Source: an uncultured Bacilli bacterium
GTDB taxonomy: Bacteria > Bacillota_I > Bacilli_A > RF39 > UBA660
Direction of reading: 5' to 3'
Assembly (NCBI GenBank): GCA_934085675.1
Contig: CAKOHH010000004.1
Span: 42,408-106,407 of the forward strand
DNA: 64,000 nucleotides
A program made the translations under genes and the position numbers. The notes beneath the pieces were generated by a model that made no database searches, was not told the DNA's origin, and was given only the letters and a program-made list of their open reading frames with translations. Below, piece by piece: positions 9,102 to 16,544 of the stretch. The number at the start of each line of letters is the position of its first letter. Positions within the stretch are counted from its first letter, which is position 1.

Positions 9102-9140
9102 AAAATAATTAATTCACTCTTGTTTTCAGTTAATTATTTT
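9102..9140 (+). terminator. AT-rich inverted repeat between yigZ and rpsT
   Basis: AAAATAATTAA (9102-9112) and TTAATTATTTT (9130-9140) form a perfect 11-bp stem with a 17-base loop. It contains no G-C pair and is not followed by a long T-run, so it is a weak terminator at best. It could equally be part of the rpsT leader. Confidence 0.35.
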
Positions 9141-9180
9141 GTTAGAATTATACTTGACTTAACGAAGAAAGGAGATATGT

Positions 9181-9444
9181 ATGGCTAATATTAAAAGTTC
9201 AAAAAAAGCGATTAAAGTTATTGCTAAAAAAACAGAAAATAATCACGAATTAAAAGCACGTGTTAAAAACTGTATTCGCTTATGCGATAAAGCAATTGAA
9301 GCTGGAGATAAAGAAACTGCTCAAAAACTCCTTGCGGATACTCAAAAATATATTGATAAAGCTGCAAGCAAAAACCTAGTTAAGAAAAATACAGCAGCTC
9401 GTCAAAAATCAAGACTTTCACACAAAGTAAAAGAAATGGCTTAG
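9181..9444 (+). CDS. rpsT: 30S ribosomal protein S20
   Basis: An 87-residue, highly basic protein with the S20 pattern: MANIKSSKKAIKV at the start, ELKARVKNCIR in the middle, and KNTAARQKSRLSHKV near the end. S20 binds 16S rRNA early in small-subunit assembly. The ATG is preceded by the strong site AAAGGAGA at 9168-9175. Its stop codon lies inside the loop of the downstream bidirectional terminator. Confidence 0.97.
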   Translation: MANIKSSKKAIKVIAKKTENNHELKARVKNCIRLCDKAIEAGDKETAQKLLADTQKYIDKAASKNLVKKNTAARQKSRLSHKVKEMA

Positions 9445-9461
9445 TTCCATTTCTTTTTTTA
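9429..9461. terminator. Bidirectional terminator between rpsT and the dehydrogenase
   Basis: AAGAAATGG (9431-9439) and CCATTTCTT (9447-9455) form a perfect 9-bp stem with a 7-base loop; T6 follows on the plus strand and an A-run precedes. The left arm encodes the last residues of S20 and the loop holds its stop codon. It can serve both convergent genes. Confidence 0.8.
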
Positions 9462-10199
9462 CATTGCAGTATAACCACCATCACAAGCAAGAATACTGCC
9501 TGTAATAAAGCTTGCTTTATCGCTTAATAGAAAGCAAATAGTATCAGCTATTTCTGTATCTTTTCCTAATCTTTTAATAGGTAAACTTTGGGCCATAGCC
9601 TTTTTCATTTCTTCAGGTGCCATAGCTAAAATTGGTGTATCTACATAACCTGGTGCTACGGCATTAATACGGATATTTTTATCAGCATACATTAAGGCCG
9701 CAGTTCTTGTCATTTGTATAATAGCCCCTTTAGAAGCTGAATAAGCATAAGATGTAGCACTTCCGACAAGACCATACATACTTGCTGTATTAACAATGGC
9801 TCCCTTGCCATTTTTAAGCATTTCTTTTAAGGCATATTTATTACATAAATACATGCCAGTTTGATTTACCCCAATTACTTGATTCCATTCTTCTATTGAT
9901 ACTTCGTCTAAAATATTTGGTGAACCTCCAATACCTGCATTGGAAACCATATAGTCTAAATGTCCAAATTTTTGGATAGTCTTATTTATCATGTTTTTTA
10001 CATCTTCTTCTTTAGAAACATCCGTTAGAATTCCTAAAGTATGAGCTTCATTTCTTAAGCTACTTACAACATCATCTAAATTTTTAGAAACATCGGCAAT
10101 AACGACATTAGCCCCGTTTTCTAAAAGTTTTTTTACGGTGGCAAGACCTATGCCTGATGCCCCGCCTGTTACAATGGCAACTTTATCTTTAAAATTCAT
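9459..10199 (-). CDS. Short-chain dehydrogenase/reductase (SDR)
   Basis: A classical SDR of about 246 residues: cofactor loop TGGASGIGLA, NAGIG strand, catalytic Ser in NTASMYG, YSASKGA supplying the Tyr and Lys, and the C-terminal SFITGSILACDGGY typical of the glucose-1-dehydrogenase/3-oxoacyl reductase-like group. It reduces or oxidises a carbonyl/alcohol with NAD(P); the substrate cannot be told. I chose the second ATG (10199) because the AAAGGAG site lies only 2-3 bp before the first (10208). It is the last ordinary gene before the accessory region. Confidence 0.85.
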   Translation of the reverse strand: MNFKDKVAIVTGGASGIGLATVKKLLENGANVVIADVSKNLDDVVSSLRNEAHTLGILTDVSKEEDVKNMINKTIQKFGHLDYMVSNAGIGGSPNILDEVSIEEWNQVIGVNQTGMYLCNKYALKEMLKNGKGAIVNTASMYGLVGSATSYAYSASKGAIIQMTRTAALMYADKNIRINAVAPGYVDTPILAMAPEEMKKAMAQSLPIKRLGKDTEIADTICFLLSDKASFITGSILACDGGYTAM

Positions 10200-10208
10200 T
10201 TTTTTCAT

Positions 10209-10523
10209 TCTCCTTTACTATTATAAGCATATCACAATTAGTAATAGAATGTTAATTTTTTTCTTAGTACTTTAACAACTAAGATTTATGTCATTTAGTT
10301 TGAACTATTTATAATAATAATTTTGATAAAACTAAACATTATTTTTTAACAGGAAGTGATTTTTATTTTAAATTGCTCTTTTCAGGGGGCATAGCGCAAT
10401 GGGTAAATCATACCTGTTTAACCCCTTTAAAATCAACGTTTTCAAGACACATAGTTTAAAAATATTTAATCTTGCACAGCAAAATTTATCCAAATTGTTG
10501 TGCAAAAACTGCGCAAAGCAATT
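10209..10523. other. Intergenic region at the left border of the accessory island
   Basis: About 315 bp with no convincing gene. It holds the TGCTCTTTTCAGGGGG repeat, a tRNA-like 5' fragment (about 10385-10410), and an inverted pair TTGCACA / TGTGCAA around 10470-10505 that could be recombinase or regulator sites. A 69-codon frame starting at 10399 overlaps the tRNA-like bases and has no ribosome site, so I do not call it. Confidence 0.5.
10374..10389 (+). repeat. Left copy of a possible att direct repeat
   Basis: TGCTCTTTTCAGGGGG here matches TGCTCTCTTCAGGGGG at 21529-21544 with one mismatch, in direct orientation. The two flank the block that carries the decayed integrase. This copy is followed by GGGGGCATAGCGCAATGGGTA, which resembles the 5' part of a tRNA but cannot be folded into a full one. 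The att assignment is inference. Confidence 0.35.
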
Positions 10524-10560
10524 AAAAGCATATATAGTTTATGTAGCTATATATGCTTTT
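10524..10560. terminator. Strong bidirectional terminator at the island edge
   Basis: AAAAGCATATATAG (10524-10537) and CTATATATGCTTTT (10547-10560) form a perfect 14-bp stem with a 9-base loop. It directly abuts the stop codon of the 433-residue gene on the minus strand and insulates the island from the chromosome to the left. Confidence 0.75.
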
Positions 10561-11861
10561 TATATACATTTGAAAATGATTTTTTCTGCTTCAAACTCAA
10601 TTTTATAGATATTACCTATTTCCTCAACCTTCTGAATAATACATTCTTTAAAAATAGTTTCATTATCTTTTAAAGTGATTTTTTTATTAAATATAGTAAC
10701 AAAATCAAGTTTAGTAACTAACTCAAATTTATTTCCTTGCTTACAATATTTTTTTGTGTCTTTATTGATTTCTAACGATTGATTAAATTTCATTTTTTCA
10801 TTAATGGTACACTTTTTCCCTGTACTCTCTGCATATAATATATTAATAGATTTTTCTTCTCTTAGAATTTCATCTAAATTATATTTAATATTAATATTTT
10901 TAGTTTTAGAAATATATAATACTTTTTCTATCAAACCTGCTAACCTTTTAAAGAATTTCTTTTCCTTGTTAGTATGACCCTTTGCTTCAAAATTATTAAA
11001 AGTAAAAATATTTTGGTTTAGTTTCTTATTACTAACATTAATATTTGTATTATTATCATCCATTAAATATTTATATTTAAGCATTTTTAAATTATATTCA
11101 CAATCATTAAGATATTTTTCTCTAATTGAAATAGTAATATTAAATTTACCAGAAACACCATCATCAGTCTTTTCCATATTTGTTAATGAAATTGCAACAT
11201 TAAAAGGCTCTTCAGTGGATTCTTTATTTGTTAATTTAATATTATCTCCTTCTCTCTTTTCTAGCCTTAAGCTTGTATCAATACGGAATGAATAATCAGA
11301 ATTATAAATATCAATTGCGTAAACCTGTGCAGGCGGCATTGGTGAAGGACATATATATAATTTTACACCTTCACTACCATATTTATTTGCATGTCCAACT
11401 GGATTTTCAAACTCACCTAAAAATTCCTTCATACTTATAATATTGGGAATTTCAACGGGTTTATCAGTTTTTTCTGCTTGTTCAATTAATTCATTCAAAC
11501 CATTTTTTCTAAATTTATCAGCTTCTTCAACAGAATCAAATTTCATATTATACTTTAAGTGTATTGGAAATTTTTTATATGCATCATCTGTTTTTGCACT
11601 TGCTTCAAAGCTAATTTTTTTACCGTTAAACTTTGGAACAATTTCAAAATCTTCTTGAAGTTGCTTAGGCAATAGTTTTTTTGTTAGAATATCTGTCCCA
11701 ACATCTAGACGATCTGTAAATAAATCTTCGATTTTTGTAATATCTTTATAATTGTTATTAATGCTATCTAAAGATAAAGCATCAGTCTGATTATTAACAA
11801 CTGTTATATCTATATTGCAGCCCTTATTTTTTTCAACATTTAATAAACTATTGTTTTGCAT
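10560..11861 (-). CDS. Unknown 433-residue protein, end of the restriction operon
   Basis: I do not recognise this family. It lacks a signal peptide or membrane helix and looks soluble, rich in Lys and Asn, with several likely beta strands. The N-terminus has NKGCNIDITVVN, which echoes NKNCNISINDS in the small protein encoded just upstream. Its start overlaps the end of that small gene by 14 bp, so the two are probably translated together. Position behind the restriction genes suggests an accessory or defence role, but that is context only. Confidence 0.6.
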   Translation of the reverse strand: MQNNSLLNVEKNKGCNIDITVVNNQTDALSLDSINNNYKDITKIEDLFTDRLDVGTDILTKKLLPKQLQEDFEIVPKFNGKKISFEASAKTDDAYKKFPIHLKYNMKFDSVEEADKFRKNGLNELIEQAEKTDKPVEIPNIISMKEFLGEFENPVGHANKYGSEGVKLYICPSPMPPAQVYAIDIYNSDYSFRIDTSLRLEKREGDNIKLTNKESTEEPFNVAISLTNMEKTDDGVSGKFNITISIREKYLNDCEYNLKMLKYKYLMDDNNTNINVSNKKLNQNIFTFNNFEAKGHTNKEKKFFKRLAGLIEKVLYISKTKNINIKYNLDEILREEKSINILYAESTGKKCTINEKMKFNQSLEINKDTKKYCKQGNKFELVTKLDFVTIFNKKITLKDNETIFKECIIQKVEEIGNIYKIEFEAEKIIFKCI

Positions 11862-12003
11862 TATTATCTCCTGAATCGTTTATTGATATATTACAGTTTT
11901 TATTTTTTTTAATATCATATTTTGACTTTTTTTCAACTTTTATACTTATATCTTGTCCAAAAATCTTTTTTACAAAATCAATTATCTTTTTAACAATTTT
12001 CAT
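11848..12003 (-). CDS. Small 51-residue basic protein overlapping the 433-residue gene
   Basis: A short frame from ATG at 12003 (preceded by GGTGGTGAT) to TAG at 11848-11850. The N-terminus MKIVKKIIDFVKKIFG is an amphipathic, positively charged helix; the C-terminal half is polar (KNKNCNISINDSGDNNAKQ). Its last 14 bases overlap the start of the downstream gene, whose N-terminus carries a similar CNIxI segment. The coupling, the ribosome site and the shared motif support a real gene. A membrane-active peptide or a partner/antidote are possible roles; none is shown. Confidence 0.55.
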   Translation of the reverse strand: MKIVKKIIDFVKKIFGQDISIKVEKKSKYDIKKNKNCNISINDSGDNNAKQ

Positions 12004-12041
12004 TATATCACCACCAATTAAATAATAATTTAATTAACATA

Positions 12042-12102
12042 ATGACACTTATGACACTTTTTTATATGATACACTATGCATATTAAGTGACATAAGTGAC
12101 AT
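12042..12102. repeat. Paired tandem 9-mers after the restriction gene
   Basis: ATGACACTT occurs twice in tandem (12042-12059) and AAGTGACAT twice in tandem (12085-12102). The arms can pair as an 18-bp stem with two mismatches, 25 bases apart. It lies immediately after the AlwI-like gene stop (12112). A variant with ATGACACAATGAC and ATGTCATAGTGTCACTT flanks the end of another gene at 22638-22700. It may act as a terminator or a set of protein-binding sites. Confidence 0.5.
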
Positions 12103-12111
12103 ACCAGTTAT

Positions 12112-13890
12112 TTACACATATTCCTCTTTCCAATGGATTATAGTATTGTTTATACACTCGTTCCATTGCTTGTATGAATCCAAACTTAATGTATTTTTGT
12201 GAATATCTCTTATTAATTCAACAAAGTATTTTATATGTATGTTTTTAGCATATATAAAACTTATCATGTCACTATATTGTTCAATTGTTAATGGTATTAC
12301 AGGAACTGGATTACCCATCCAACTTTCCTTGTTTAAAAGGAAAAATTGCCAATCTGTTCTTTTATTTATAGAATTAGAAATAAATAATCCGTACACTTCT
12401 TTACCAGCATCTTGATCTATGAATTTCATAACATGATCAATAACACTAGAGCCTTCGTGTTCCCATTGTTGTACTCCACTCATAAGTGATACCTCCGGTA
12501 TTAAAATAGTGTCATTATAATAAAGTTCCATATCAGGTGTATTATTTTTACCTGGAGCAAAACTTTTAGGAGTTAAATCTTCTTCTACATCAAAATTTCT
12601 AACAACATTTTGATTACCATCTATAGCTACTAAAGACTTCCATGTATTACATTCAAGCCATAATGCAGCCATATCTTCGCTCTCTCTTGATTTAATAGAA
12701 TCGAATCTATCAGTAATTTCTTTCCTAGTATCTTCATTTTTAGAAGTATATTTAATAAAGATTTCTTCATTCAATGTAGTTAATTTAGTAATTAATTCTT
12801 CTTCAAATAATTTTAATTCTGTTGAACTATCCATTGAATTGACTTTAGAATATAATTCTGCAGAATCTAATTCAATCTCCAATTCATATTTTTCATTAAA
12901 TATATGAATAGTTTTATCTAATAAATTAATCTTATCAACTAATAATGATTTTCGATCATCCTTATTTTCCCAAGGAAGATTTATATTATCCGGATTACCA
13001 TACCATTCCATATAAGCGTCAAGATTATCATTATTGATAGTTATAAATGAATATTTGCTATTAATTAATTCAACCTTTTTCTTAGAATGTTCAGCAATTC
13101 TAACCTTTTTATATAGTCCTCTACCAGAAATATCAAATAATCTAGTAAAATCAAGGGCTCTCATAATAGAATCTATATATGACAAAGGATCACCTTTATA
13201 AAGTTCTTTCACATAATCAAAATATTCTTTTGCATACTTATTGAAGATTTCTTTACATTCACTAGATTTCATTTTATTATCTAGCGCATTATAGTCTGCT
13301 CTAAATTTTTTTATAGAATTTGCCAAAGAATCATACTGAGATATATCATTACATAAGAAAATATATGCCAATTCATATCCATTTAAGTATTCAAGATCTA
13401 GTAATAATTTGATTATTATTTGTAATGGAAAAACTCTATTTCCATCTTTTATATCACGTCCGTAATTAGTGCATACAGAAGGAAAATTTATTTTTAAAAG
13501 TTGTTTTAAAAATAATTCACTATCAAATTTACCTTCTGAAATTAGTTTTCCTGCTTTAGTAACTCTAATTAATCCTTCATTATCAATATATCCAAATCCA
13601 TAAAATTTATATGTAGCAAGATCATTTCTAGCATTACTTTCAGAATCTGCTTTACCATCTTTAGTACCATTTAGATAATCTTCATAAGATAAACCATTAA
13701 TAGGAGAATCCTCTTCCTCTAGTTGTGCATCAAAATAATACTTTCTTCTAATTGGGTGAATCTTTATATTATTTGCATCAAGCTTATTAGCTGTATAATT
13801 CCAATTTTCATTTTCTAAATTTGAAAAATATTTAAACCATTGAACTGTTTTAATTACACTTCGTGGTTTATTTCTCCAGCCCCAACTCAT
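12112..13890 (-). CDS. AlwI-like type II restriction endonuclease
   Basis: The 592-residue protein starts MSWGWRNKPRSV, then has a winged-helix-like region around FYGFGYIDNEGLIRVTKAGK and a C-terminal nuclease core in which PDMELYYNDTILIPEVSL, GVQQWEHEG and HVMKFID provide the Asp/Glu/His pattern seen in RE_AlwI-family enzymes. AlwI cuts near GGATC. The adjacent Dam-like methylase, which should modify an adenine within a GATC-type site, supports the pairing. The ATG is preceded by TAGGAGG. Specificity is inferred from the family. Confidence 0.72.
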   Translation of the reverse strand: MSWGWRNKPRSVIKTVQWFKYFSNLENENWNYTANKLDANNIKIHPIRRKYYFDAQLEEEDSPINGLSYEDYLNGTKDGKADSESNARNDLATYKFYGFGYIDNEGLIRVTKAGKLISEGKFDSELFLKQLLKINFPSVCTNYGRDIKDGNRVFPLQIIIKLLLDLEYLNGYELAYIFLCNDISQYDSLANSIKKFRADYNALDNKMKSSECKEIFNKYAKEYFDYVKELYKGDPLSYIDSIMRALDFTRLFDISGRGLYKKVRIAEHSKKKVELINSKYSFITINNDNLDAYMEWYGNPDNINLPWENKDDRKSLLVDKINLLDKTIHIFNEKYELEIELDSAELYSKVNSMDSSTELKLFEEELITKLTTLNEEIFIKYTSKNEDTRKEITDRFDSIKSRESEDMAALWLECNTWKSLVAIDGNQNVVRNFDVEEDLTPKSFAPGKNNTPDMELYYNDTILIPEVSLMSGVQQWEHEGSSVIDHVMKFIDQDAGKEVYGLFISNSINKRTDWQFFLLNKESWMGNPVPVIPLTIEQYSDMISFIYAKNIHIKYFVELIRDIHKNTLSLDSYKQWNECINNTIIHWKEEYV

Positions 13891-13899
13891 ATAAACCTC

Positions 13900-15018
13900 C
13901 TAAAAATCATAATTAGTGATCAATAAATGTTCAACATCTTTATCATTTCTATTCATAAAACTTACTAAATATTTTTTATCAAACGATTCTATATTAAATC
14001 CTCTATCTTTATATAAGTCATATATAAAATCTGTATTTTTTATAATTAACATAAACTTAGCTTTTGTTTTTGATAAGTAATTTGCTAATCTTATTTGATC
14101 ATCTTTATCAAAATCATTTTTTGCATATGTAGAAAATTCAGTATCGTATGGAGGATCTAAAAACATGAAATCATTCTCTGTTAATTCTACTTTGTTACAA
14201 AAAACTTCAAAATCATAATTACATATTTTTGTTTTACTCATATATTTATTTAATTCATCAGAAGATACATAATCTATCTTTTTAGTAAAGTCTTTTCTGT
14301 TATAACTGATTCCACCATAAGGTACATTAAATTCACCATTAGCATTATATCTAAACATAGATGCATAGCAAAAATCTCTAACAAAATAAAATACTGCGCA
14401 ATAGAATTCATCACTTAACTTCAATTTTTTCTTATTATTATAAAGGTATCTAAAATACATATAGTAAGCGCTTTTAAAGGCACACTCAATATTACTCATT
14501 ATATCGCTTACATTCATTTCATTTCGTTCAAGCTCAATTTTTTTCATTCTGTTTAATTTTGATATTAAATTCTTCTTAACTTCTTTAATAAAATTATATA
14601 AATTAATATCAAAATCTTCTTCTAATAGACTATTTAATTCTTTAGTATGTTTTTCAACAAACTTTTCCACTAATTCATCAGCACTATTTTTGTTACTTTT
14701 AACTTTATCATAAATATCAGATAATTCATTTGTATTATCTTCAACCAAACGTTGAAGCGAAATCCAATTCTTATTTATTTGATTTAAGCTATCAATAAAA
14801 CCTTTATCATGTTTTTTTATCATTTTATAAAGTAACATTAATTCATCAGATTTATCATTAATAACCGAATTTTCACAATTTATATTTAGATATACTGCTC
14901 CTCCACCTACAAATGGTTCAACATATCTATTAAAATTTTTAGGCAAGTTTTTTAAAATTATTGGCAGTTCTTTTTCTTTACCACCTGCCCACTTAATAAA
15001 CGTCTTTCTATTTTGCAT
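13900..15018 (-). CDS. Dam-like (D12 class) adenine-N6 DNA methyltransferase
   Basis: A 372-residue methyltransferase with the D12-class motifs: FIKWAGGKEKEL and the AdoMet loop EPFVGGGAVYLN at residues 34-45, and the catalytic DPPYDTEFS near residues 288-296. The family methylates adenine, often within GATC. It lies 9 bp upstream of the AlwI-like nuclease and would protect the host site. It is about 100 residues longer than E. coli Dam, with a helical insertion around residues 80-190. A palindromic GATC activity would protect both strands of a GGATC site with one enzyme. Confidence 0.88.
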   Translation of the reverse strand: MQNRKTFIKWAGGKEKELPIILKNLPKNFNRYVEPFVGGGAVYLNINCENSVINDKSDELMLLYKMIKKHDKGFIDSLNQINKNWISLQRLVEDNTNELSDIYDKVKSNKNSADELVEKFVEKHTKELNSLLEEDFDINLYNFIKEVKKNLISKLNRMKKIELERNEMNVSDIMSNIECAFKSAYYMYFRYLYNNKKKLKLSDEFYCAVFYFVRDFCYASMFRYNANGEFNVPYGGISYNRKDFTKKIDYVSSDELNKYMSKTKICNYDFEVFCNKVELTENDFMFLDPPYDTEFSTYAKNDFDKDDQIRLANYLSKTKAKFMLIIKNTDFIYDLYKDRGFNIESFDKKYLVSFMNRNDKDVEHLLITNYDF

Positions 15019-15034
15019 ACAGTATCCCCCAATC

Positions 15035-15868
15035 TTAATTTATTAAATCTATATATATAGTTTTACCATCGTATTTCCAAACAGACTTAGATGGATTAAA
15101 TACATTATCTTTAGTTAATAATCCATATTTTCTGTACATTTCAGTTATTCCTTGTGAAAAATATCTTCTATCTGAACTTATCCTTACATCTTTAATATCA
15201 TTTCCATTAAAGCATAAATCGAATTTATCACAGTCAGAAGGCAATTCATCAAATATTGCACGAGGAATACTAATAATCCTAGCTCTTATATCATTTGCGG
15301 TAATATCTTTTTCAATATCACTGACAATATATTCATTAGCATTATCATCAACAATATTTTCAACAACAGAATTCTTTTTATAAAATTTATTTAATTCATC
15401 ATAACTAAATACTGGTTTATATACAAATCCAATATTATTTTCAATACAAATATCAACTAGCATTTTTCCGTCAATTAATACAATTGGTCTGTCATCACTT
15501 GTTTCTGCTTTTAATTTGGCTGGGCTAGAGAACATAGCAGTAGTAATAACAATTCCTTTTTCACCAGATGTCATATTACCTCTTAGCTTATCTATAATAT
15601 CAACAGATATTTTTTCGGATGGTTTAAATCTTTTAGCTTGTACGATATATTTTACAGAATCATCATTATTATTGATAACACCATATCTTATGCCTTCCAA
15701 ATCAACTCCACCATCTCCAGAACGTTTTGTAACTCTTACTTCATCTAATCCAAGACATTCCAATAATGGTTTTAAAAAATCTTCAAAATCATATCCAGTT
15801 TCAAACGATTTATATAATGCTTCAAGTATTGCTTCCTTTTCTTTTTGATCTAACTCAATCTTTTTCAT
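15035..15868 (-). CDS. Mrr-like restriction endonuclease with extra C-terminal domain
   Basis: The N-terminal half is an Mrr_cat PD-(D/E)xK domain: TKRSGDGGVDLEG supplies the catalytic Asp (about residue 56) and VQAKRFKP the Gln-x-Lys (77-79), followed by GEKGIVITTAMFSSPA. The C-terminal 85 residues (from about IRARIISIPRAIF) form a separate unknown domain. I chose ATG 15868 because AGGAG is 6 bp upstream; the TTG two codons earlier is too close. Mrr-type enzymes cut modified DNA, so this may guard against foreign methylation or serve as a second nuclease of the operon. Confidence 0.82.
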   Translation of the reverse strand: MKKIELDQKEKEAILEALYKSFETGYDFEDFLKPLLECLGLDEVRVTKRSGDGGVDLEGIRYGVINNNDDSVKYIVQAKRFKPSEKISVDIIDKLRGNMTSGEKGIVITTAMFSSPAKLKAETSDDRPIVLIDGKMLVDICIENNIGFVYKPVFSYDELNKFYKKNSVVENIVDDNANEYIVSDIEKDITANDIRARIISIPRAIFDELPSDCDKFDLCFNGNDIKDVRISSDRRYFSQGITEMYRKYGLLTKDNVFNPSKSVWKYDGKTIYIDLIN

Positions 15869-15877
15869 ACACAACTC

Positions 15878-16402
15878 CTATATATCTTTAGGCAACTTAC
15901 TGTAATCATATTTAGTTGCTATCTCTTTTAATTCTTGTATTTCTTTATCAATATCTTCTAATGCTTTATCTAATGTATAATCGGTTTCTGCGGCCTCTTT
16001 TATTAATCTTAAACCTAATTTTATTTCATTTAAGTTTTGCATTATCTTTAATGTTTTTTTTCTTTTATTAGCATCCCAATCTAAAATATCGTATTTAAAT
16101 AATCTACATTCTTCTATAGTATTCTTTAAATCTTTTGTAGATTTATTTTTAAACTCATCATGAGAAAACCAACTCACAACTTCATTATAACCAGCAGCAT
16201 TTAAAAGCTGTTGTAATGATAAATCTAATTCTTCTGCAATTCTTTTCAAAATTTCTGGATCTGGTTTAGCTACTCTACCATTTTCTATATCATTTAAAGA
16301 AGAATTACTTATTCCAACTCTTCTTGCAAGTTCTCTTTGAGAATACTCTTTTGCAGTTCTTCCTCCAACAATTAATGTAGTTAATGCTTCACTATTGTTC
16401 AT
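15878..16402 (-). CDS. XRE-family regulator of the restriction operon
   Basis: A 174-residue protein with a helix-turn-helix (residues 17-70: YSQRELARRVGISNSSLNDIE), then a helical C-terminal region ending in YTLDKALEDIDKEI ... KYDYSKLPKDI. It is the first gene of the minus-strand operon, with AAGGAAG before its ATG. It is longer than typical controller (C) proteins. The C-terminal tail is shared with the broken regulator at 27261-27740, showing a common family. It probably represses or times expression of the nucleases. Confidence 0.8.
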   Translation of the reverse strand: MNNSEALTTLIVGGRTAKEYSQRELARRVGISNSSLNDIENGRVAKPDPEILKRIAEELDLSLQQLLNAAGYNEVVSWFSHDEFKNKSTKDLKNTIEECRLFKYDILDWDANKRKKTLKIMQNLNEIKLGLRLIKEAAETDYTLDKALEDIDKEIQELKEIATKYDYSKLPKDI

Positions 16403-16444
16403 AATTTCACTTCCTTAAAAGTCTTCTTATTCTCTTTCCTATTC

Positions 16445-16483
16445 ATTATATCACATTTTGTCAGTTTTACAAAACATTTTTGT
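16445..16483 (-). promoter_or_regulatory. Promoter and candidate operator of the restriction operon
   Basis: On the minus strand TTGTAA (16472-16467) and TATAAT (16450-16445) are 16 bp apart. The palindrome ACAAAA-CAT-TTTTGT (16469-16483) overlaps the -35 box, where an autoregulator would bind. The 14 bases CAAAATGTGATATA of this promoter recur before the LysR gene (25009-25022). Confidence 0.55.
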
Positions 16484-16544
16484 TCGGAATACTTGACAAT
16501 TAAATTTATTTATAACTATATTGGTTTTTATAGATTTTTATTGA

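Noticed and set aside
10385..10425. A full tRNA gene
   Set aside because: Only the first 20-25 bases resemble a tRNA; the D stem does not close and no T arm or 3' acceptor follows, so at most a fragment remains.
10399..10608. A 69-codon plus-strand frame starting ATGGGTAAATCA
   Set aside because: It overlaps the tRNA-like fragment and the terminator stem, has no ribosome site and runs into the convergent gene; it looks like a chance frame.
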